NCBI GenBank assembly: GCA_016873995.1
Contig: VGVR01000008.1
Location: forward strand, 48,768 to 112,767
Source of the DNA: Gemmatimonadota bacterium
GTDB taxonomy: Bacteria; Gemmatimonadota; Gemmatimonadetes; Longimicrobiales; Gaopeijiaceae
DNA: 64,000 nucleotides
Direction: 5' to 3'
In this document: piece after piece, positions 25,607 through 32,865 of the stretch
Numbering within the stretch: the stretch's first letter is position 1
Layout of the letters: every line of letters begins with the position of its first letter
The notes under the pieces: generated by a model
Seen by the model: the letters and a program-made list of their open reading frames with translations, nothing else
Database searches by the model: none
Told to the model about the DNA's origin: nothing
Program-made: the position numbers and the translations under genes

Positions 25607-27082
25607 ATGCGCCTGCTGCTCCGATTCATGCTCGCCGGCCCGCTGATCGCCTCCTGCACCTTCGATTGGGCCGACGGCTACGAGACTCCGGTCACGCCGT
25701 GCACCATGGTGCCGGATACGACCTTTCAGATCGGCTATGGCGCCGACTCGCTGACCCTCGCCGTGGGTGCGGTCACCGGGCTCGCGGTGGAGTGGGGCGT
25801 GGCGAGCTGCGAAGGCTACCAGTCGCTTGCGTTGACTGGCGTTGTGATGACGGGTCCCGATTCGGCCGTCGCCATGCTGATGGCCGGCCCGGAATGGCTG
25901 CGTCCGCTTCTGGGAGTAGCTCCCGGGCGCACCAGGGTGGGCGCGCAATTCGGGGCCTACCGGGACTCGCTGCTCGTAACGGTCCCAGACACGGTGCCAA
26001 TGGATCCCGTCGCGTTCGTCGCTGCCGGAGAGTCGGTTTCGTGCGCGGTGGATGTGGGTGGGGTCGCCCGTTGTTGGGGTGGAAGTGCGCACCTGTTCCT
26101 GGGTGCTGCCGGACCCTGCAGCCTCGGCCTCTGCACCCCGATGCCCGTGGCGCGCATTACAGGCGCTCGGTCCGTCTACGTGGGTCGCGACCACGCGTGC
26201 ACCCTGGATGCATTCGGAAGGGCGCAATGCTGGGGCTCTAACGAATGGGGCAAGTTGGGCTCATCCAGCGGAGGCGGGGTGCCTATTGCAGTCACGGGCG
26301 ATGTTCTGTTCTCAACGCTCTCGCTCGGTGCGTCTCACAGTTGCGGATTGGACACGGAGGGGGCTGCATACTACTGGGGGGTGAACGAGTTGGGCCGACT
26401 CGGTGCCGGCCCCATGACGCAGCCGGCTTCCGCTCCATGGCTGGTGACCGGTGGACACACCTTCGCCTCACTCGCGTCGGGCTCCGAGCGGACCTGTGCC
26501 GTCACGGACCTCCAGACGGTCCGTTGCTGGGGCACGCTTGGACCGGTGGGCTTGAGCATTGCGGGTGCGACGACGTGCACACTCGCCCTGGGCAAGGCTG
26601 GCACTTACACGGCGACATGCGCGACCGCCCCGGTCAGCATTCCGCTCGCCGATGCGCTCGGTGCCGACACCCTATTCGCATCGGTGGGCGGCTCCTGCGC
26701 GCTCACCACGTTCGGTTCGGTCTACTGCTACGACTCCGCACCCCCCGGGCGCCTGCGTCGGCAGGCACTCTTCGGTCCCTTTGTGTCGGTGGTCGGAGGC
26801 GAGCGGCACCACTGCGCGCTCGATGCGACCCGTGCTGCGTGGTGCCGGGGAGACAACTCGGACGGTCAGCTCGGCGACGGTTCCACCCTGCGCCGCACCA
26901 TCCCCTCGGCCGTGGCTGGGGGGCATGCGTTCACCCAGCTCGCCGCAGGACGAACGCACACGTGCGGGCTAACGACAGCGAGCGACGTGTGGTGCTGGGG
27001 TTCGAACTCCGAGGGGCAGCTCGGGGTGTCGATGGTGGACACGAGGTCCTCGGTTCCGCGGCGCGTGCGAAGCCAGCGATGA
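25607..27082 (+). CDS. RCC1-repeat lipoprotein
   Basis: 491 aa. I took the ATG at 25607, behind GCGAGG, because it opens a lipoprotein leader (MRLLLRFMLAGPLIASC, lipobox IASC). After a beta-rich domain (about 20-150) there are six or so RCC1-type blades, each with the pattern SxxCAVD-xx-GxVxCWGxNxxGQLG. Examples are HACTLDAFGRAQCWGSNEWGKLG and HTCGLTTASDVWCWGSNSEGQLG; the paired cysteines in each blade are typical of the secreted bacterial version. It should form a seven-bladed propeller at the cell surface or in the periplasm, likely for binding. The stop overlaps the start of lnt (ATGA), so both are co-translated. Confidence 0.8.
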   Translation: MRLLLRFMLAGPLIASCTFDWADGYETPVTPCTMVPDTTFQIGYGADSLTLAVGAVTGLAVEWGVASCEGYQSLALTGVVMTGPDSAVAMLMAGPEWLRPLLGVAPGRTRVGAQFGAYRDSLLVTVPDTVPMDPVAFVAAGESVSCAVDVGGVARCWGGSAHLFLGAAGPCSLGLCTPMPVARITGARSVYVGRDHACTLDAFGRAQCWGSNEWGKLGSSSGGGVPIAVTGDVLFSTLSLGASHSCGLDTEGAAYYWGVNELGRLGAGPMTQPASAPWLVTGGHTFASLASGSERTCAVTDLQTVRCWGTLGPVGLSIAGATTCTLALGKAGTYTATCATAPVSIPLADALGADTLFASVGGSCALTTFGSVYCYDSAPPGRLRRQALFGPFVSVVGGERHHCALDATRAAWCRGDNSDGQLGDGSTLRRTIPSAVAGGHAFTQLAAGRTHTCGLTTASDVWCWGSNSEGQLGVSMVDTRSSVPRRVRSQR

Positions 27083-28614
27083 GCTTTCGGCTTCCCGCCC
27101 GCGACTGGGCGCTCATCGCGGGCGCGGCGATCCTGCTGACGCTGGCTTATCAGCCGTTCCATCTCGTCGTGCCCGCTTTCGTGTGCCTGGTGCCAGTCGT
27201 CTTGCTCATCCTGCGGGGACTCTCTGACGAGCGAACTTGGCGCAGGCACCTGCACCAGGGGTTTTGGTATGGGGTGATTACGCACGGCACACTGCTCCAT
27301 TGGATGGCTTTCGCTCTGTGGCAGCACGGAGCCGCATCCGTTGCTCTCTACGTCACCGCGGTGGTCACCTTCGGCGCAGCGTACGCAGTGCTGTTCGCGG
27401 TGATTGGCCGGATTGCCCGGGACTCCAGGGGCCGGTTGGTGCTCGCGCTTCCTGCGGGCATCGTGCTGCTCGAATGGATGACCGCGGAAATGGGGCCTGT
27501 GAGCTTCCCGTGGCATCAGCTCGCGTTGACGGTGGCCACTACTCCGGTGCTGGTGCAGGGCGCAGATCTAGCTGGTGCCGGAGGTCTAGCCTTTGTGCTG
27601 GCGGCGATCAACGCCTCGTTTGCGTTGGTGTGGTGGAACCAACGGAGTCCGAGCATATCGCTGCGCCATGCCGAGACGGCTGGTATCCTGCTCGTGCTCG
27701 TAGTCGGCTACGGACTCCGTCGCTTCAACACCCTGCCATTGGTCGCGGGCGCGGACGTCGCGGTGGTCCAACCGAACGTCACCGCGGACGAGAAGTGGGT
27801 ACCTGATCGAGAGAACGCGATCGTGGAGCGCACGGTGCGGCTAACGGAGAGATCTATGCGCGACCGGCGCGCCGCCCTGGTCGTCTGGCCCGAGACGGCA
27901 ATGCCGGATGCCATCCAACTGCGTCCGGCGTGGGGGATGCAGGTGACCAGGCTCGTCCACGACGCGGGGACCGCAATCCTGGCGGGTGGCGTGGACCTCG
28001 ACGTCTCGCCGACCGGTGAGGGCCGGCGTTACAACGCGGCGTTCGCGCTCGCGCCCGGCGGTGGGCACGATCTCAGCTCCGTGTACCGGAAGCGGCAGCT
28101 CGTTCCCACCGTCGAGAGGCGTGTTGGAGTCGACCTCTCGAGGACTTCGTGGGGCGGCTTCATACCGGGTCGGGGTGTCGGCATCGTCGACAGTCCGATC
28201 GGGCGGTACGGTGTTCTGCTCTGCTACGAGCTGACCTTCGCGGAGCTCGCCCGAGAGGCCCGCCGTAACGGCGCGGCTGTGCTGGTCACGTTGAGCAACG
28301 ACGCTTGGTTCGGCCATACCAGCGCGCCGCACCAGCACTTCGCCCATGCCGTACTGCGTGCGGTCGAGAATCGAGCGCCTGTCGTGCGGGCCGCCAACAC
28401 CGGCGTGTCCGGCATCGTCGATCCGCTCGGCCGCGTGGTCACGCAAACCGAGCCTTTCGTCGAGACGTATGCGGTCGGTCAGATCTTCGGCTCCTCGGTC
28501 ATCCCGCCCGCTGTCTACCTGGCCGCCTATGTCGGACCGCTGGCGCTCGGGCTGCTGCTCACCCTCCTCCTGGCTCCGCGGGCGGTGCCCAACCGGATCG
28601 TTAGGGAAGGCTGA
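27079..28614 (+). CDS. lnt: Apolipoprotein N-acyltransferase
   Basis: 511 aa, typical for Lnt (about 510). Eight or so transmembrane helices lie before residue 215 and after residue 480, and the nitrilase domain lies between. The catalytic triad is present: Glu272 (VVWPETAMP), Lys338 (VYRKRQLVP) and Cys382 (LLCYELTF). NDAWFG and the adjacent ENRAPVVRAANTGVSG are further hallmarks. It adds the third acyl chain to lipoproteins at the periplasmic face of the inner membrane, which fits the many lipoproteins in this window. The start at 27079 overlaps the preceding RCC1 lipoprotein stop by 4 bp. The much longer open frame upstream is a shadow of that gene. Confidence 0.93.
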   Translation: MSFRLPARDWALIAGAAILLTLAYQPFHLVVPAFVCLVPVVLLILRGLSDERTWRRHLHQGFWYGVITHGTLLHWMAFALWQHGAASVALYVTAVVTFGAAYAVLFAVIGRIARDSRGRLVLALPAGIVLLEWMTAEMGPVSFPWHQLALTVATTPVLVQGADLAGAGGLAFVLAAINASFALVWWNQRSPSISLRHAETAGILLVLVVGYGLRRFNTLPLVAGADVAVVQPNVTADEKWVPDRENAIVERTVRLTERSMRDRRAALVVWPETAMPDAIQLRPAWGMQVTRLVHDAGTAILAGGVDLDVSPTGEGRRYNAAFALAPGGGHDLSSVYRKRQLVPTVERRVGVDLSRTSWGGFIPGRGVGIVDSPIGRYGVLLCYELTFAELAREARRNGAAVLVTLSNDAWFGHTSAPHQHFAHAVLRAVENRAPVVRAANTGVSGIVDPLGRVVTQTEPFVETYAVGQIFGSSVIPPAVYLAAYVGPLALGLLLTLLLAPRAVPNRIVREG

Positions 28615-28697
28615 CGCGGGCACCGGGCGGACCTTGCGCTAGGCGTTCAGCTGGCAGGAACTTCTCGGCGTCCCAGTCGTCGACCCGAGTGAGATCC

Positions 28698-29489
28698 ATG
28701 CGTGTTACTTTCGCTGCGATGCACCTTCCGCGCCTCTGCGCGGCGGTGCTGACGTTGGCCGCGTCACTACCAGCGGCTGCCCAGAACCTCGCCGACCACA
28801 CCTACACGACCACCGACATCGAGGCCGGCGCCCGCGTGTACATCGCGGACTGCGCGCTCTGCCACGGCGCCAACGGTGACGGCGTCGATGGAGTCGATCT
28901 GCGCCGAGGGCGCTTCCGCACGGTGCGCTCGGACGACGACGTGCGCCGCGTGGTGACGCAAGGCGTGGCGGGCTCGCGCATGCCGAGCTTCGACCTGAGC
29001 GCCGCGGAGCTGAACGGGATCGTCGCCTACATCCGCGCGGGCTTCGACCCGAGTGGCGTGGCGGTGCGCGTGGGGGATCCCGCGCGCGGACAGGCGATCT
29101 TCGAGGGCCAAGGCCGCTGCGTGGGGTGCCATCGCGTGAACGGTGTCGGCGGGCGGCGCCTCGCGCCGGATCTGGGGGAGATCGGCATCGCGCGCACGGC
29201 GGCTGCGCTCCAGCGCACGATCCTCGACCCGAATGCCGCGCTGCTGCCGATCAACCGCCCCATTCGCGCGGTGACGCGCGGTGGCGAGACGGTCCGGGGA
29301 CGCAGACTCAACGAGGACACGTACACGGTGCAGCTCATCGACTCGGAGGGCCAGCTCCGCTCGCTCGCGAAGGCCGACCTGCGCGAGTACGAGGTGACCA
29401 CGACGGCGACCATGCGCCCCACGTCGCTCTCGGCCGATCAAGTCGCGGACGTGATCGGATACCTGCTCACCCTGCGGGGGATCTCATGA
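28698..29489 (+). CDS. Secreted di-haem cytochrome c
   Basis: 263 aa with a signal peptide ending in PAAAQ (near residue 28). Start codons at 28689 (GTG), 28698 (ATG) and 28719 (ATG) are all possible; I chose the middle one. Haem motifs: CALCH at 52-56 in a cytochrome c domain with a MPSF methionine ligand (about Met95), and CVGCH at 141-145 in a second domain that ends in the SADQVADVIGYLLTL helix. The second domain resembles the haem-binding domain of planctomycete/Gemmatimonadota PQQ systems. Its stop overlaps the start of the PQQ alcohol dehydrogenase, so it is very probably that enzyme's electron acceptor. Confidence 0.85.
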   Translation: MRVTFAAMHLPRLCAAVLTLAASLPAAAQNLADHTYTTTDIEAGARVYIADCALCHGANGDGVDGVDLRRGRFRTVRSDDDVRRVVTQGVAGSRMPSFDLSAAELNGIVAYIRAGFDPSGVAVRVGDPARGQAIFEGQGRCVGCHRVNGVGGRRLAPDLGEIGIARTAAALQRTILDPNAALLPINRPIRAVTRGGETVRGRRLNEDTYTVQLIDSEGQLRSLAKADLREYEVTTTATMRPTSLSADQVADVIGYLLTLRGIS

Positions 29490-31150
29490 CGACCATTCGC
29501 GCACGCTTCGTCCTGGTCGCGGCCCTGGCGGCCACCGCGACGGCGCCCCCGACCCCCCTGAAGGCGCAGGTGCCCCCCGAGCGCATCCTGAACGCCGCCG
29601 CCGAGCCGGGGAACTGGCTCACCTACAACGGCACGTACTCGAGCCAGCGTTACAGCGCGCTCGACGAGATTACGCCGGGGAACGTCGACGACCTGGAGCT
29701 CAAGTGGATGCTCCCGAACCAGGTGTTCGGCGCCTGGCAGACCAACCCGATCGTCGTCGACGGGATCATGTACATCACGCAGCGGCCGAACGACGTGCTG
29801 GCACTGGACCCTGCCACGGGCCGGGTGTTCTGGGTCTATCGCCACACCAACGCCGAGAACGCGCGCGTGTGTTGCGGCGCGAACAACCGCGGCGTAGCGA
29901 TCCACGGGGACCGCGTGTTCATGGGCACGCTCGACGCGCATCTGATCGCGCTCGACCGCATCACGGGCCGCGCGCTCTGGAAGACGACGGTCGGCGACGT
30001 GAACCTCGCCTACTCGATCACCATGGCGCCGCTCGTCATCGACGACAAAGTGATCGTGGGCGTGGGCGGCGGCGAGTTCGGCATCCGCGGATTCGTTGCG
30101 GCATACGACGTCGAGACCGGCGCCGAGGTGTGGAAGTTCTACACCATCCCGGGCCCCGGCGAGCCGGGTCACGACACGTGGGAAGGGGACGATTGGGAGC
30201 ACGGGGGCGCGCCCGCGTGGATCACGGGCTCGTACGACCCTCAGCTCAACCTGACCTACTGGGGCATTGGCAACCCGGGCCCCGACTGGAACGCAGCGCA
30301 GCGTCCGGGTGACAACCTCTACTCGGACGCGGTGGTGGCGCTGAACGCCGACACGGGGGAGCTCGTCTGGCACTTCCAGTTCACGCCGAACGACGCGTAC
30401 GACTACGACTCCGTGCAGGTGCCGGTGCTCGTCGACATGCCGTGGAACGGCCAGCCCCGCCGCCTCATGCTCTGGGCGAACCGGAACGGCTACTTCTACG
30501 TGCTCGACCGCACGAACGGGCAGTTCCTCTCGGGCACGCCGTTCGTGCGCGTGAACTGGTCGAGCGGGCTCGACGCGAACGGCAGGCCGATCCCCACGCC
30601 GCAGCCCGAGGGCCAGCCGACGTACCCGGGCAATCAGGGCGGCACGAACTGGTATCCGCCGTCGTACAGCCCGCGCACGGGTCTCTTCTACTTCTCGGCG
30701 TGGGAGGACTACGCGACGATCTACCGGCCCGAGGAGTCGGAGTATCGGCCGGGTCAGGCGTTCCTCGGCGGCGGCTTCGACGTGCTCACGCCCGTGCCCG
30801 GCGCCCCGACCGTAGGCATCGGGCGCACGTCGCCGATCAACAACTGGACGGATGCGGTGGGGCACGGGGCCGTCATCGCCATGGATCCGCGCACCGGGCA
30901 GCCGCGCTGGAAGTTCGAGCAGTACGACGTGAGCGACAGCGGCATGCTCACGACCGCGTCCGACCTGCTCTTCACCGGAGGGCGCGAGGGGTACTTCCAT
31001 GCGCTCGACGCGCGTACCGGTGAGGAGCTCTGGAAGGCCGCTCTGGGCGGGCAGATCGTGATGGCGCCGGTCACCTACGAGGTGAACGGGCGGCAGTACA
31101 TCACGGTCGTCTCGGGCAACTCGATGGTGACGTTCGGGCTGAGGGACTAG
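29486..31150 (+). CDS. PQQ-dependent alcohol dehydrogenase, XoxF/PedH-type metal site
   Basis: 554 aa from the ATG at 29486 (ATGA overlap with the cytochrome gene), with a signal peptide. Methanol/ethanol-dehydrogenase-type propeller: W-blades such as DVLALDPATGRVFWVY, the vicinal disulfide Cys129-Cys130 (ARVCCGANN), GIGNPGPDWN with the metal-ligand Asn263, and RPGDNLYSDAVVALNADTG. In the active-site strand TPNDAYDYDS the catalytic base is Asp306 and there is a second Asp308 two residues on. In characterised enzymes this DxD distinguishes lanthanide-dependent XoxF/PedH from calcium-dependent MxaF (DxA). So a lanthanide enzyme for methanol or another short alcohol is inferred. No C-terminal haem domain; the coupled cytochrome would take the electrons. 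Confidence 0.88.
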   Translation: MTTIRARFVLVAALAATATAPPTPLKAQVPPERILNAAAEPGNWLTYNGTYSSQRYSALDEITPGNVDDLELKWMLPNQVFGAWQTNPIVVDGIMYITQRPNDVLALDPATGRVFWVYRHTNAENARVCCGANNRGVAIHGDRVFMGTLDAHLIALDRITGRALWKTTVGDVNLAYSITMAPLVIDDKVIVGVGGGEFGIRGFVAAYDVETGAEVWKFYTIPGPGEPGHDTWEGDDWEHGGAPAWITGSYDPQLNLTYWGIGNPGPDWNAAQRPGDNLYSDAVVALNADTGELVWHFQFTPNDAYDYDSVQVPVLVDMPWNGQPRRLMLWANRNGYFYVLDRTNGQFLSGTPFVRVNWSSGLDANGRPIPTPQPEGQPTYPGNQGGTNWYPPSYSPRTGLFYFSAWEDYATIYRPEESEYRPGQAFLGGGFDVLTPVPGAPTVGIGRTSPINNWTDAVGHGAVIAMDPRTGQPRWKFEQYDVSDSGMLTTASDLLFTGGREGYFHALDARTGEELWKAALGGQIVMAPVTYEVNGRQYITVVSGNSMVTFGLRD

Positions 31151-31232
31151 AGGGGGGCGGGACAGGCCCGACGCTGCGAGAGATCGGAGATCGGGCCCCA
31201 GGCATGGACGGGGGCAGCCGAGCTCCGTCCCC

Positions 31233-31721
31233 TCACAGCGACCGCGTCACCCACGTGCGGCTGCGCTCGTCGAGTGCCACCAGGTCCGTGACCTGGTAGC
31301 GATTGCCTGCGCTGTCGCGCAGCACGAGACGCTGCTCGGTGATCCACGACACGTTCTTTCCGGGCTCGCGGAGCGTGAACCAGCGGGGACCCCGGTCCGT
31401 GTCGACTCGCCAGTAACGCGTGCCGAAACGCACGTCCACCTCGTGGACGCGAGTGATGGTGAGCAGGTGATAGCGCTCGCGCAGTGCCGGCTCGACGAGC
31501 GAACGTTGCTCTGGCGTCAGCGCCTCGACGCTCCTCAGCGTCGCGACCTCGCGGTTCTTCTCGTCCAGGAAGACGATCTCCGTCGGCGAGGTGAGGGGCC
31601 GGAGATAGCGCACCGTCACCGCCACCTCCTCGTCCGTGCCTGGGCGCCTCACGAACAAGCGCCCACCACGCTCGGTCACGCCCTCCAAGTGCTCGGCGAA
31701 CGCGCCGTCTACTCGTGCCAA
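31233..31721 (-). CDS. DUF1854 protein, partner of ABC exporter
   Basis: 162 aa, TTG start at 31721 inside the last codons of the ABC gene (13-bp overlap); no ATG or GTG is available near it. The sequence has the DUF1854 plan: an N-terminal strand region (VTVRYLRPLTSPTEIVFLDEKNREVATL), the helix VEPALRERYHLLTITRVHEV, then YWRVDTDRGPRWFTLREPGKNV and a C-terminal YQVTDLVALDERSRTWVTRSL. DUF1854 proteins are regularly encoded directly behind an ABC exporter, including those linked to cyanophycin metabolism, and are presumed accessory. Here the ABC partner has lost its membrane domain, so this gene may be an orphan on its way to decay. Confidence 0.75.
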   Translation of the reverse strand: MARVDGAFAEHLEGVTERGGRLFVRRPGTDEEVAVTVRYLRPLTSPTEIVFLDEKNREVATLRSVEALTPEQRSLVEPALRERYHLLTITRVHEVDVRFGTRYWRVDTDRGPRWFTLREPGKNVSWITEQRLVLRDSAGNRYQVTDLVALDERSRTWVTRSL

Positions 31722-32395
31722 GCGACTTGCTCCGAGCGAAGGCGATTGATGTCGGTCTGGAGCCTAACGAGCTTGGCGAATACGCCCTCCTCGACGGCCA
31801 TCAGCTCCTCGTGCGTACCCTGCTCGACGATTTTGCCGTCCTCGAGCACGATGAGACGGTCGGCGTTGCGGAGCGTCGCCAAGCGATGCGCGATGGCGAT
31901 GGTCGTGCGCCCCTTCACGAGCGCCGCGATGGCCTCCTGAATTTGTTTCTCGGTCTCGGAGTCGACGGCGCTGGTGGCCTCGTCGAGAATGAGCACGGGT
32001 GGGTCGTGCAGGATGGCCCGTGCGATGGCGACGCGTTGGCGCTCTCCCCCGGACAGAGACGAGCCACCGTCCCCGACCAGCGTGTCGTAGCCGTCTTCCT
32101 TGGCGCAGATGAAGTCGTGCGCTCGCGCGGCGCGCGCGGCAGCCACGACCTTGTCGAAGGGCGCGTCGGGATAGCCATAACGGATGTTCTCCAGGATGCT
32201 CGCGTCGAACAGGTACGGGCTCTGCATGACGATGCCTACCTGCTTCCGCCACGCGGCGAGATCGAAGTGCTTCAGATCGGTGCCGTCGACGGTGACCCGC
32301 CCGGAGTCCGGGTCGTAGAAGCGGCTGATCAAGTTGATGATGGTGCTCTTGCCCGCGCCCGACTTGCCGAGCTCGGGGAGCGGGGGCGAAGCCAC
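31709..32395 (-). pseudogene. ABC exporter ATPase, N-terminally truncated
   Basis: The readable part is a complete nucleotide-binding domain from the Walker A onward: GKSGAGKST, Q-loop (GIVMQSPYLFDASI), signature [14 protein letters not shown], Walker [12 protein letters not shown] and H-loop IAHRL. It is of the lipid/peptide-exporter type. Everything upstream is missing, both the transmembrane domain (about 330 residues) and the first strands of the ATPase domain. The nine residues before the Walker A (MASPPLPEL, GTG start at 32395) are antisense to a piece of a membrane-fusion-protein gene. I infer a deletion or inversion with its breakpoint between about 32369 and 32392. Without the first strands the domain is unlikely to fold. 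Confidence 0.82.
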
Positions 32396-32494
32396 GCCGA
32401 AGTGCGCGCGGGACTCGCTGCGGGTGACCTGGTTGTCCTCTATCCTTCGGAAGCGATCACCGACGGGGCGCGGGTCGAGATGCCGCAGGGCTGA
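32369..32494 (+). pseudogene. C-terminal remnant of a membrane-fusion (HlyD/MacA/RND adaptor) gene
   Basis: The plus-strand frame ending with TGA at 32492-32494 reads HAEVRAGLAAGDLVVLYP followed by SEAITDGARVE. This is the typical tail of periplasmic efflux adaptors (GLxxGDxVVxxPSDxIxDGxxV). Only about 40 codons survive, and upstream the frame runs antisense into the ABC ATPase gene. The gene has therefore lost its first 300 or so codons at the same junction that beheaded the ABC exporter. Confidence 0.68.
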
Positions 32495-32521
32495 CGCGCG
32501 ATGGCAGAGGCGCCGCCGGGG

Positions 32522-32578
32522 CCGGGTGGCGCCGCCTTGGCTGGGTGGCGCCGCCTGGGCTGGGTGGCGCCGCCTGTC
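32522..32578. repeat. Three tandem 19-bp units
   Basis: Units CTGGGTGGCGCCGCCTNGG start at 32522, 32541 and 32560 with one or two differences each. They form the left end of a 250-bp repeat-rich stretch between the MFP remnant and the third PQQ dehydrogenase. Confidence 0.75.
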
Positions 32579-32593
32579 GCGGGCGTGGCCAAG

Positions 32594-32679
32594 GCGAGCT
32601 CACAGCTTGGCGCGCCTCGAGGCCTGGCGTCCGCCCACGGCCCGGCGAGCTCACAGCCTGGCGCGCCTCGAGGCCCGGC
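32594..32679. repeat. 35-bp direct repeat, two copies 51 bp apart
   Basis: Copies at 32594-32628 and 32645-32679 differ at two positions and share GCGAGCTCACAGC followed by GGCGCGCCTCGAGGCC. No coding sense in either strand. Confidence 0.8.
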
Positions 32680-32700
32680 TTGGCCCGCGGTCTGGCGTGC

Positions 32701-32751
32701 CCACGGCCTGGCGTGGCTCACGGCCTGGCGTGGCCGACGGCCAGGCGTGCC
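32701..32751. repeat. Three tandem 17-bp units (CACGGCCTGGCGTGGCT)
   Basis: Units begin at 32701, 32718 and 32735; the third is GACGGCCAGGCGTGCCT. The core CGGCCTGGC resembles, in reverse orientation, the core of the repeat near 5.6 kb. After this block about 110 bp of unremarkable leader precede the PQQ dehydrogenase gene. Confidence 0.75.
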
Positions 32752-32865
32752 TGTCGCGTGAGCGCCTGAGCGTGACTCGCCTGCCGCCGTGTACTTTCCG
32801 CCTCACTTTGCGGCCCGTAGCTTCCGCGGAATTAGCCGGTGTCCACCTCGTCTCGAGGAGGCAGA

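Noticed and set aside
32522..32751. CRISPR array
   Set aside because: The units are directly adjacent without unique spacers of constant length, and no cas gene is present.
32501..32769. Small open frames in the repeat block
   Set aside because: They translate the GC-rich repeats in several frames without any start region or domain.
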